Origin: Pyropia yezoensis
Lineage: Eukaryota; Rhodophyta; Bangiophyceae; Bangiales; Bangiaceae
Length of the DNA stretch: 64,000 bases
NCBI GenBank assembly: GCA_009829735.1
Contig: CM020619.1
Location: 21,818,671 to 21,882,670 of the forward strand
Reading direction: 5' to 3'
In this document: one piece after another, positions 12,201 to 21,660 of the stretch
How positions within the stretch are numbered: the first letter of the stretch is position 1
Layout of the letters: the number at the start of each line of letters is the position of its first letter
The notes under the pieces: generated by a model
The model's input: only the letters and a program-made list of their open reading frames with translations
What the model was told of the DNA's origin: nothing
Databases searched by the model: none
Translations under genes and position numbers: made by a program

Positions 12201-12658
12201 CGGCGGCGGCGGCGGCGCCGCGGCCGCCCCCCTGCCGCCGCGGCCACCGCCGCCCGCCCCCCCCGCCGACCGGCGCACCGGCGAGTGGAACAGCCCCTCC
12301 ACCGCGTCGGCCGCCGCGGCAAACGACACGCGCCCGCTGCTGCCGCCGCCACCAGTGGCGGAGAAGCTGGCGTCCCCGCCCCCCCCCTCGCCCCCGCCCC
12401 CCCCCCCCGCCCCAGCAGCAGCCCGGGGACGGTCACGCCGCCGGTGAGCACCGCGGCGGAGCGGGTAAAGGAGGAGGAGCGGGGGATGCCGGCGCTGGTA
12501 CAGGCGGCGGCGCGGGGGGTTGAGTAGGGGGAATCGGGGGTGGTGGCGGTGGTGGTGGTGGTGGTGGTGGTGGTGGTGGTGGTGGCGCGAGGGGTAGTAG
12601 AGTAGGGCGACCCTGGGCGTTGGGCGGGGGGGGTGGCGGCCGCCGGTAGGGCTGCCAT
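9219..12658 (-). CDS. large low-complexity Ser/Pro/Ala-rich protein, frameshift at a C run
   Basis: Long minus-strand coding region of about 1145 residues, not recognised as a family. The ATG at 12658 opens a Ser/Thr-rich N-terminus with two SPYST motifs around a poly-Thr tract, then SSSFTRSAAVLTGGVTVPG. Near 12360-12412, within a block of C runs, the frame must change to the downstream open frame (VSFAAAADAVEGLFHSPVRR and onward). The downstream frame has no ATG at its own beginning, which argues that the two parts are one gene. The only ordered-looking segment is at about 11470-11667: AYVLIRRLFSAADGTPQVVG followed by RRLVKASAVLYRAPP. A repeated R-S-P-S-L-A-R-L motif lies near 10170-10250. 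The rest is poly-Ala, Pro and Gly. The base composition fits a real but disordered protein; it could be regulatory or cytoskeletal. No function is claimed. Confidence 0.5.
12541..12586. repeat. GGT/ACC trinucleotide microsatellite
   Basis: An almost perfect run of about 14 GGT units on the plus strand. On the minus strand it reads as ACC codons, forming the poly-Thr tract of the disordered protein. Confidence 0.9.
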
Positions 12659-15600
12659 GCTTGGGTGCCGAACAGCACCGGCGGAGTTGTTGGGGAAGGG
12701 GGAGGGCGACCTGCGACGGCGACGAGGGGCGCGCGCCAAGGCGATGGGGAGTGACGGGGACGGCCGCGGCGACGGGGAAGACCGGGCGGCAGCCGTGGAA
12801 ATGGTCGTGACGGCGGGCAGCGGCGTGGTGCGAACAAACACAGCCGCCCGCGGGCGCTGCCGCCGCTACGCCCGCACGTCAGTCTCTGCCCATGTACCGG
12901 CCGGCACACGCCCGCGGCGGCGGGCGGTCACGGCTGCGGGCGGCGCGCGTGTGCCAACCATACCCCATGCGGGGCTGATCCCCCCCCGTCCCCCCGCTGC
13001 GGCGGCTACCGGCGTCCACCGGATTGGGTGGCCGGCAAATGCGTGTGGGCGGCCATCAATGGCGCATGCCCTATACAAGAGCGGGGGGGGGGGGTGGGAG
13101 CCGCGGGGGGCGCGGCGCTCGAGGCGGGCAATCCCCCCCCCCCCCCCCCGCTCAAGTGTCCCCCCTGTGTCTCCTTGCCCAGGCTACACACTGACTACTC
13201 CTCTCCACCAAGCGCTCGGCCGCTGCGCCACGCAGAGCACGCAAAAGAAAAACGGCTGCCACGGCCGCTCGCTGGGTCTCATCTCCTCACACACGCCACC
13301 ACCACCCCCCCTCCCGCTCCACCCCGTCGCAGCGGGCAGACGGAGGCTGTGCAGAAGGTTGGGGGGAGGGGGGGGAGAGTGTCGCTTGCCAAGGGGCGGC
13401 CCCCCACCCCTCAACCACGGGCCGCAGCAGTCACACGGCGTGGGTCGGGGGGGTATTTATCGGCCGGCCGCTGTGGCTGGAGTGACCAGCGCGGCCGATC
13501 CAGCCGCCGCTGGCCGGCCGACCGCTCACGTACAGTCGCGAGGCGGGAGGGGGTGGGGAGGAGAAGCAGGGCAGGCGAGGGAAAGGGCGAGTGAAACGGC
13601 TGTGGCTGCCACTGGCCGCCGCCGCCGCGCTCCCGGCCGGCGTATGTACTGTATGTGTACAGTACATGTACAGTGTGTACACCCTCGCACAGGTTGCCGG
13701 GACAGGCAGGAGGATGATCGCTCTTTTGGGGGGTTGGTGGGAATGGCATCGACAGGGGGCTGCGGGCGAAACGGTGGTGGAGGGGTGTGGGATGGGAGGG
13801 AGGGGGGAGGCGGCGGGGGCTGGCCAAGGCGCAACGCACGCGTGCGGCTGCCAAGCGGAGGCGTGTGCCGCGCGGTCGGGAAGGAGCGACCACTGAGAAT
13901 GGCAGTGGTCTGCAGAGCGACCAATTCGAGTGGCGGCCGTTTCACCAAAATGGTGGACGTGAGGTGGAAAACCCCGTTGCAGAAAAGAGCTATCTATGGC
14001 TTTTCCATTTCTATTGCGCTTTCCGCTCGTGCCTCCCGCTGACGAGCAAGTATGCTCCAAGCTGAGACTTGGAGACAGCAAAGTATCTACTGAGATCAAA
14101 AATGTTTCCATAAAAAGCTGGATATTTCCCCATGAGATGAACATTAGTGTATTCTTCGCTTTTTCACGGGACAGTCGCATCCAGAGCCCCCACGGCCTCG
14201 CGGTTGAGACACGGGTGACTGGTGCCACCCACCTGAGATCCGCGCCCCACTGTATCGGAGCGGCGATGTTGCTGGCAACCACTGCTCGTAGCGGTCGTCC
14301 ACGGCGGTATCGGTGCGCGGCAAAAGTGCATCGCTGCAACGCGAGCGACGCCGCGTGGGGGACACAGTCGGAGTGACTTGTTTCGCTTACCTCAGTGCTA
14401 TGGATCCACAATCCTGTAGCTGCATCTCTGGGACAGCCGGCCTTCGCACGGTCGGGACTCCCTCGGAAGTCGCCCAGGATTGCTGTGGGTGTCTCAGCCA
14501 GTAGACTTGCGTGCATGGGAGACTCCGAGCTGGTCCCGCCATCATAGCTGGCTCCCCTATATGGCTTCTATAGGCTGGTGCTACCCCTTTGCTGGGTGGC
14601 GTGCGTGGTCTCTGGTGAGGTGGAGGCAGCGGGCAAGCTTCGGCAAGTGATTGGAAGTGGCGTTTGAAGGTCGATGGCGTCGGCGGTTTGCTTTTCATAT
14701 ATTACTTCTCATGAACTTACCAGTTTTCCTGAAGAAAGGGACCCGTATTTCGCGCTTGTGTTTCTGATATATAGTACACTGTTCATGACTCGCCGGCCCC
14801 TTGTCCGCATTGCGGGAGCGGATGACGACAGCCATCTTGACCGCACACACGTTCGTGGTGGCCTTGCCACGGGTGAATGCGTGAGAGGCAACTGAAAGAG
14901 GCCACTCGTCCGTCTCGTGTAAATAGACTTCAGTGTCCTCTCGGTGCTTGCCCCTCGTTCAATTTCACAGCGCCAGCTTGCTCTCGAGGCCACGCGCATG
15001 CGTACAGGGGGGGGAACGAAAGTATACGATCACCTGGAATTTGGGGCGCACCAAATACGCACATGTTCTTTCTTTCTTCCCCCCCAGGGCGCGCACAGAG
15101 GTAGCAGAAGCCAGTTTTTTTGTCTCTATGGTAAGAGGAGACGTCCCTGAGTCCCTACACACGTGTATCCGTGCCTCACTTCTGCGCAAAAGCGGAAAGG
15201 TGGTCCATGTATGGCCACCTAGCGTTACCTCAACCACTGCAGTCTGGGCGGACACCTCAAGCGTAGGAAGACGCGGGGAGCCAGTCTGAGCGCATGGACA
15301 GGGTACAGGACGTGTGTGCATGCTCTTGAGGCAAAAAGGCGCATCGAGAAGCGCCGCACTTGCTGTGTTTCGCCTCCTTCAGAGTTTTGTCCGCACTCGC
15401 AAATGTCTCGCACATCACCTCGAGGCGCTCCAGGCGGCCAAACCAAGAATGGGGCGACATGGCATCCACTCGAAAGCGACAAAAACGCCTACCGACATCT
15501 TCCCGGGCCATCCGTATTGCAGTCTTGTCCGTCTTCGGCGATCACAGTCGGGGTGTCATACAAGACGTATACCTTTGCGCAGAGAAAGAAGCGAAAGACG

Positions 15601-16900
15601 ACCACTGATGGCCAAAGCTGCACTTTCTCATGCTCTCCAGGAGGTTGTCACGCGCGCCACCGCCCCTCCAATGTAGTCGGGATGATAGACGCTGGACCTC
15701 CAGCAGGTCCTGATTGCTGCTACAGCACAGGGGTGCAACCTGGCGACTGGGCCTGTGTCGACAGTGTGGGGATGGGGGCGTGACAAGAGAAGGCAGAAGA
15801 AGCCGCCATTCAATCTTCCTTCCCGTGATGGGGTGCCGCGCGGCAGCTCTGCGTCCCTGGATGGGTGGAGGTTGGCGAGAAGAGCAGGGTGCTGCCGCCC
15901 ATACAGCCTGAGGGCTGTTCTGTCTGCCCGCGACGGTCTTCTTGGCTCTCCTCCCTTGTGCTGGCACCTCCGCAACGTAGATGGTTGCAGAGGGGTTTTC
16001 CCCACCGCGCGGTTGGGTGGTGGTCGGCGGTGCCTGCAGAGGCACAACGCGTGTGGGGCTTGGTGCGGGGGGTCTGCCGACGCGCGCGCCCCCTGGACGA
16101 CGGCGCGCCCGCGGTCCTCGCGTGCGCGGAGCCGACTGCGTCCCAGCAGGATGGGGATCTACCATGCCTGCACGTCGTGCCAGTGCCCTCTGACAGACGG
16201 GGTCTCTGTGCCGCGAGGGCGTGGCGGACAGACCTTTGCTCCTTCCCCCGGGGCCGACGGCCAGCGCGGGAGCGTTGCTTGGCTGGCGCCCCCTGCGGCC
16301 CGACCGGTCCCCTCCCCCCAAACACACACGCGCGCCGCCCCTTTGGCGGGCGGCGACAGAGGGTAGAGAGTCCCGTTTCCGCGCCCAGCGGGTGCCCTGC
16401 CCTTGACCTCCCCGCCGTCGCCCCCACATGCACAGCAGACCACCGCCCCCCCTCCCTGCCCTCGACAGCGCAGACGCGCGGGGCGACACGGACTGCGTTC
16501 TCGGTAGGGAGCGGGGGTAGAAGCGTCGGCGGGGGCGATGCGCGTGTGGCGGCCACCGCCGCCCTTTCCGTCGCAGCGCACAGACCCCTCGGCTGTCACC
16601 GCCGCCGCTGTCGCCGCCGTCGCCGCCGCCGCCGCCGCCGCCGCCGAGGGTCGAGTCGCCCCGTGACGCCCTCTCCATCCACTCACCCCTTTGCCGCCGC
16701 GGGCGTGGTAGGGCGAGCGCACGGACGCACCGGCGGGGAGTATCAACGGCGCGGCGGCCCAGCGGGCGGGGGGGATTGCCGCGCCTGTGCGGCCAGGGCC
16801 GTGTCTGCAGCGTGCCCGGCTGTTGGGAGCGGGGGGGGGCGGCACGTCTCCCCGGGGGTGCCTGCCTCCCGTGGCGGTGCGATGGAAGGGGCGGCGGCGG
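12659..16900. other. gene-poor region
   Basis: No ORF here looks like a conserved protein. Composition varies sharply: GC-rich sequence with G and C homopolymers (around 13080-13150), then a region of more balanced composition at about 13950-15800. The balanced part has no recognisable tRNA, rRNA, transposase or hallmark motif. It may be a decayed insertion or a non-coding locus. Long frames across 12633-14042 and 15865-17265 have no ordered protein segments and are regarded as shadows. Confidence 0.4.
13642..13684. promoter_or_regulatory. cluster of TGTAC motifs
   Basis: Within about 43 bases, GTAC occurs five times in alternating TGTAC/GTACA arrangement (for example TGTACAGTACATGTACA), flanked by very GC-rich DNA. 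It resembles a clustered binding site or a short hairpin-prone repeat. GTAC is the core of the SBP-family and copper-response sites in green algae, but no such link can be shown here. Confidence 0.3.
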
Positions 16901-18780
16901 CAACGCGAGGGGGTGGTCGGCCCCCAGTGGGGACGTCCCCGCCCGTGGCAGGCGGTGGTGGCGGCCGCCGCGGGCGGCATGCTGGCTCAGTAGCCAGGGG
17001 TAACCGCACCCGGCTCAGCAGCCAGGGGCAGCCGCCCGCGGCGCCGGCTCCACCGACGGAGAACGTCCGCCTGACTGCCCCCCCCCCCCCCCCCCCCCCC
17101 CCCGCCCCTATTTTCCATCCCCGGGGCGCCTTGCCCAGCCACCACCACCGTCAAGACCGGCAGTCCCGCCGCCGTCAACGCCACCAGCGCCCCTGCGAGC
17201 GCGACGCCCCGACGCCGCCCGCTTTGCAAGGTGAGCGAGGCGGCCAGCCTATGGGGGCAGCCTAAAGAGAGCCTCACCACCCCCCTCCACCCCCCCTTGT
17301 CACACAAAGCCGCGGAGCTCCTCGGCGGCGACGAGTACCGTCACCGTCACCGCGTTGGGGAGGCTGGGGGGAGACACCGTGGCCGGCCACCTCCCCAGCC
17401 TCGCGCAGCGGTCGGGGGGGGAAGTCGATGGCGGGGGGGGGGGGGGGATAGAGGCCGGGGGGGGGGGGGGGGGGGGGGGGGGGTGGGGGGTGATGGGGGG
17501 GGTGGGCGGCAGCGCACAAACCACAAGTGGCCCCGACGTGCACCGCGCGTGGCTGCGCGCGACGGCAGAGACGGGGGCGCACGATGGCATCTTGAGCGGG
17601 TCTGCAGAGGCGCTTGGGGGGACCGCGGGGCGGAGGATGAGGGGTGGGGGGAAGGGGGCGGCCAGGGTGGGGCAACAATGACGGCGTGGCCGGCCAGACA
17701 GGACGGCGGTCTGGGCGGTTCTCAACGAGCCGCACGCCCCCCTTCATCCAGCTCCAGAGGGGTCTGCAGGAGACGCGGACAGGCACAACGACCTTGGGTG
17801 TCTCATCAGCAACCTGCCCCAGATCCCCTTCCCCTTCACGGAGGACACCTTCAGCAGCCACTATGCTCCCCTCCCCTCCCCTCCCCCCCCCCCCCCCCGC
17901 CCCCGCACTCGATGTGGGTCCCTTCCCCCTCCCTCTTTCTGTTGCTTCCTCCGCCCTTTCGCCGCCCGCTCTCTGGCCAAATCCCTAGTATACCGCCCGC
18001 CGCTGCCGCCGCCGCCGCCGCCACCATGGCCTTGCCAGCGCGACCGCCGTCGACGTGATGGCCGCCGGCACCGCCCCCGCTTGTTCCGCTTGGGCTCTCG
18101 CGCGCCCCATTGAGGCAGACAATGCCCTGGCTGCGGTCGCCACCGCCGCGATCGCCGCCCCCTCCTCCCCTCCCCTGCGGTGAATGTTGGCGACCAGCGC
18201 GCCATGGCGGCCGCGGCCGACTGCCGTGGCTGCGTCCTTAAGCGCCCCCCCCCCCCCCGCCGGCGGCGCCACCGCCACCGGGGCAGCCGCCCAAAAGGCC
18301 TACGCCACCGTGGCAGCAGCTACGGATGGGGGCCGGGCGGGCGGCCGTCTTGGTGGCCACCAAACCCGGCCTCCACGGCGGTCCCGTTGGCCCTGCTGGC
18401 CGCGCTAGCCAGCCTGGCCGGTGGGGACCTCCCGCCGAAGGGGTGGCCGCCGTTGGGCGGGGGGGGGGAGGTGTTGGGGGGGGAGGGGGGGGAGCGCAGG
18501 CCGCCGCCGTCGAGGTGCTCCTGGTGGCGCCCCCAGCCGCGACGGCGCGGACGCGGGATGGGAGTCGGGGCAGCGGTGGGGGTGGGGGTGGGGGTGGGGG
18601 GGGGGGGGGACGTTGCTCCGACGGTTTCCTCGCCGCTGGGGCCGTACCCGCGCCCGCTGACCGTTGAGGCGGTGGCGTCGGCCGAAAGAAACGGGGGTGG
18701 GGGGGGGGGGCCGCAGCCACGGCCATTGTCTCGTGCCTGCCCCCGTCGCGTCGCAATGGCTCGCTAGCTGACGTCAGCGC
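16901..18780 (+). other. unresolved coding-like fragments in homopolymer-rich DNA
   Basis: Several short segments read like genuine protein but cannot be joined. The best is on the plus strand at about 17770-17862: DADRHNDLGCLISNLPQ followed by PFPFTEDTFSSHYAPLP. Others are SEAASLWGQPKESLTTPLH near 17235 and ALARPIEADNALAAVATAA near 18090. They lie in different frames separated by very long G or C runs (for example a run of more than 20 G around 17458-17483, and C runs near 17087, 17885 and 18247). The minus strand has a competing hydrophobic frame near 17120-17230. I cannot decide the strand or the gene structure. It may be an exon-rich or indel-damaged gene. Confidence 0.3.
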
Positions 18781-18935
18781 CGTCACTTGCGGCTGGGCGG
18801 GTCCGTAGCATCATGCTGTTCAGTACCGTACAGCACAGCAGTGCGAAAGAGAAGAGAAGAACAGCACGCGCCAACAGAGCAGATCCACGCTTCTTGCCTC
18901 GGGGCAGTGCAGTGTCCGTGCCAGGGCAGGGCGAC

Positions 18936-19051
18936 GCGGGATCCCGGAAGAGGCGTTGATGCCTGCGGGATCCCGGAAGAGGCGTTGATGCCTGCGGGAT
19001 CCCGGAAGAGGCGTTGATGCCTGCGGGATCCCGGAAGAGGCGTTGATGCCA
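18936..19051. repeat. 29-bp minisatellite, four copies
   Basis: Four near-perfect head-to-tail copies of a 29-base unit that begins GCGGGATCCCGGAAGAGG. Copies are at 18936, 18965, 18994 and 19023, and the last differs at its final base. Because 29 is not a multiple of three, the array cycles through all frames, so the open frame seen on the minus strand is not evidence of coding. Confidence 0.95.
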
Positions 19052-19281
19052 GACGATTCCTCGACCACCAGTGACAGCGGCAGGGCCTGCCATTGACAGC
19101 GGCGGGGCCTGTCTTTGGCAGCCGCTGCGCCGTGCGCCAAGGGTCGTGGTCGCTCGCGGCGCGCCCACCCCGGCGTCCGCGGCGGTCGTCCTGCCTTCCG
19201 CATCCGTCATCTTTCCTCCTCCGCCTTTGAGCCCCCAACCCCCCGCCCTCCAACCACCCCCTCCAGCCGTCCAGCGCAAAA

Positions 19282-20294
19282 ATGGGTGCTGCCGCCGCCT
19301 GGCCGCCCCCCCTCACCATGGCCTCCCCCCCCGCTGCCCCCACCACCGCCGCCGGTGCCGCCGCGTCGGCGGCCACCCAGGGGCGCCCCCCCTGGACCCT
19401 CCCCGCGCTGCGCCCCGCCGGCGTTGGCGCCGCCCCGGCCGCGGCGGCCGCCACCACCACCGCCGTCGCCCTCCTCCTCACCCTCCCGCCGGCGTTCGCC
19501 GCCCACCGAGGCGCCGCCGCCGCCGTCGTCACCGCCGCGGCCGGCGTCACTGGCTGGGGGGGGGCGCCCCGCACGGCGGCGGCGGCGGCGGCGGCAGCGG
19601 CGGCAGCGGCGGCGGAGCTGGCGGCCGCTGCGGGGGGGTGTCTGGACCAGGGGGTGGGCATTGCGGTGGTTGTTGCCGTCCAGACGCTGGCGTTGGCGGT
19701 GCCGACGCTGTGGCTGGTCGCGTGGGTGCATGCCGGGGGGGGGGGGGGGGGGGGGGGCCGCGGCGGCCGCCCCCTGCGGGCCGAGACGGGGGGGGGGTGG
19801 CGTCTGTGGACAGGGGGAGCGAGGGACACGGGGGTGTGGTGGACGGGGTGGGGGGTGAGCGTGGGGGGGGCACCCCCGCCACGTCCCGCAGTGTCCCTGC
19901 CGCTGACCGGCGGTGGCTGGCAACCGTGTTGGCAGCCTACGCGGCGCTCCTCGGCGGGCTGGCCAGCCGCTGGTCGATAACAGACGTCCGGGGGATGAAT
20001 GGGTGGCTGGGGGTGCCCGCCGCGGGGGCAGAGGTGGGGCTGCTGCTGCTCCTCTCCCGCCGGGTGTGGCTGCCCCCCGCCACCCTCCCTCCCCCCCACT
20101 GGGCGCTGCTCCCCCTGCCGGGGGCACCCTGCCCGCCGGGGGGCCACCCCGCCGGCGGTGGCGGCGGCATCTACGCGGTCAGCCCGCCGCCCGCGCCCGC
20201 CGCCGACGGCGGGGTGGACTGGCCCGCCACGGGCGGGTGGGTGGCGCGGGAGGCGGGGGTCTACTACATATATATATATATGTATACTCGATAG
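19282..20294 (+). CDS. multi-pass membrane protein, frame broken at a G23 run
   Basis: The ATG at 19282 opens an Ala-rich protein with hydrophobic segments: TTAVALLLTLPPAF, AAAAVVTAAAGVTGW, and a long one at 19660-19730 (GVGIAVVVAVQTLALAVPT). Directly after this comes a run of 23 G (19735-19757). Membrane-like sequence then resumes in another frame: WLATVLAAYAALLGGLA, then AGAEVGLLLLLSRRVW. That frame ends in TAG at 20294 through a TA microsatellite (20267-20283) that encodes alternating Tyr and Ile. The simplest reading is one protein of about 335 residues with at least four membrane spans and a homopolymer-length error or polymorphism at the G23 run. The family was not recognised. An intron cannot be excluded. 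Confidence 0.5.
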
Positions 20295-21116
20295 GGGACA
20301 CAGCTCCTCCCTATTGAAAACCTCTCCTCCCCGACGCGCTTGGCGCGACGGGGAGGCCCAAGTCGCCCAAAAAGAGGCGGCCGTGACAGGTGTGGGGCTC
20401 TGGGGGAGGGAGGGGCTTTGCTTCTCCAAAACGGGTGTTGCTTGCGCTTTGGAAGGGTCGGACCTGAACAGATGTCGGTGACCAAGGAAAGAGGCGGATG
20501 GATCGGGAGAGCGAGTCAGTTCTTGTCGGCTGCTCATCGAGCCGCGGCGATGCGGCGCCGACAATGAGGGCGCCTGTTGCGAGTTACGCGCGGCACGTCA
20601 GGGTTTACCGCGAGGACCGTGCTGCGAGGGCCTTCCTAAGCGATGGACTTTACGGAGGATCCTGCGTCAGCGGTGGCACCATGAGGGGCGTCCCTGCTCC
20701 ACTGCTGCCATGACTGGCTCCAGCTTCAGTCGACGTAGCCGGCTATTCAGCAGGCGGCGTCGACTGAAGCTGGGGCGGTGCGACGATATTTTCAAAAAAA
20801 AAAGTGACATTTTCAGTTCAAAATTGTGTAGACAAACCAGAAAGTTGAAGCAGACGGCGCTGCCGCTACCCCCCCTCCCCCGGTCGGTCTGTCCAAAACT
20901 GCACAGGCAGCAGGCCTTGTGTCGGCCCCCGCCCTTGACGGTGTCCTCTTGTGACGACTCTTGCCGTCTGAGAAGACCAGGGACGCCTTCCTCCTTCCCC
21001 CCACACCCAGTTCCCGCGACGTGTCAGTGCGGCAGCTGGCGGGGGCGGGGGGGGGGTGGGCGTCTCACAGGGCTAGGCCCACGGCCGCCCAGGCAGCTCG
21101 TCCCGCTTTCGGCAGG
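20295..21116. other. intergenic, contains a perfect hairpin
   Basis: No gene was seen. The stretch lies between the convergent ends of the membrane-protein gene and the small secreted-protein gene. Apart from the hairpin at 20720-20773, it has an A10 tract near 20796. Confidence 0.5.
20720..20773. repeat. perfect 16-bp inverted repeat (hairpin)
   Basis: CCAGCTTCAGTCGACG at 20720-20735 is exactly complementary to 20758-20773, with a 22-base loop. An A-rich stretch follows about 20 bases later. It could form a stable RNA or DNA hairpin, such as a 3'-end structure, a miniature-transposon remnant or a small-RNA precursor. Confidence 0.8.
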
Positions 21117-21488
21117 TCAAGTGCGGAAGGGACGCGTGCCCTTTGCCCATTCCGGCTGCCCTCGGAGAAAGCCGCAAACGGCGCCCGGGGTGGAGATGGG
21201 AAACGCCTCAAACCTGAACAGGCGGCTGCTCTTGAAGAAGCACGTGCCGCCCGCCGATGGCGTCCAGGTAAAGTGGGTGCACCCCACAAACCGACCGCAC
21301 GCCTGCGAGCAGGCCTCCCCCGTGGTACGGGCGTCGCCAATGTCCCCGGCCGACGTCCAGTCGCAGCCGAAAGCGAAGAACGCGTCCGCCGACTGCTCAA
21401 AGGAGACGGCCGTCGTGGACGTGACGACCGCCAGGAGGAGGGCGAGCGGCAGGAGCGCCCGCGCCACGAGGCCGCCCAGACCACCCAT
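21117..21488 (-). CDS. small secreted PAN/apple-like Cys-rich protein
   Basis: Intronless 123-residue protein starting at the ATG at 21488. Residues 1-24 are a clear signal peptide (VARALLPLALLLAVVTSTTA). The mature part has six cysteines in a PAN/apple-like order: FGCDWTSAGDIGDARTTG, then EACSQACGRFVGCTHFTW, then GTCFFKSS and VCGF. The Cys-x3-Cys-x5-Gly-Cys-x2-Phe-x-Trp pattern is typical of apple domains, which bind carbohydrate or protein outside the cell. A TATAAG box lies about 165 bases upstream. Its role is inferred as extracellular, cell-wall or surface binding. The family is often expanded in algae and oomycetes; no paralogue is visible in this window. Confidence 0.75.
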   Translation of the reverse strand: MGGLGGLVARALLPLALLLAVVTSTTAVSFEQSADAFFAFGCDWTSAGDIGDARTTGEACSQACGRFVGCTHFTWTPSAGGTCFFKSSRLFRFEAFPISTPGAVCGFLRGQPEWAKGTRPFRT

Positions 21489-21652
21489 GGCTTCTTGGTG
21501 TGGAGGGGCGGGAGGGGTGGGAAGGATGGTGGGGTGGGGTGACGATGGGGTAGCGTGTATACGGTGTGCTCGAGAGGCGGCGCTCGCGATGAAACCGAGA
21601 GTGAGGATGGGGAGAGCGCCAATGACAGCGGTGGAGGGGGGCTGGCGGCGCT

Positions 21653-21660
21653 TCTTATAC
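21653..21660 (-). promoter_or_regulatory. TATA box of the PAN/apple-like gene
   Basis: The minus strand reads GGGTATAAGAAG within very GC-rich sequence, about 165 bases upstream of the ATG at 21488. Both position and sequence fit a core promoter TATA element. Confidence 0.5.

Noticed and set aside
12433..14042. Long overlapping ORFs on both strands
   Set aside because: Stop-poor GC-rich DNA gives open frames everywhere. These have no recognisable motif and mostly begin at non-ATG codons.
14000..15800. Possible tRNA, snRNA or rRNA fragment in the balanced-GC stretch
   Set aside because: No cloverleaf, A/B box pair or rRNA-like segment could be recognised on either strand.
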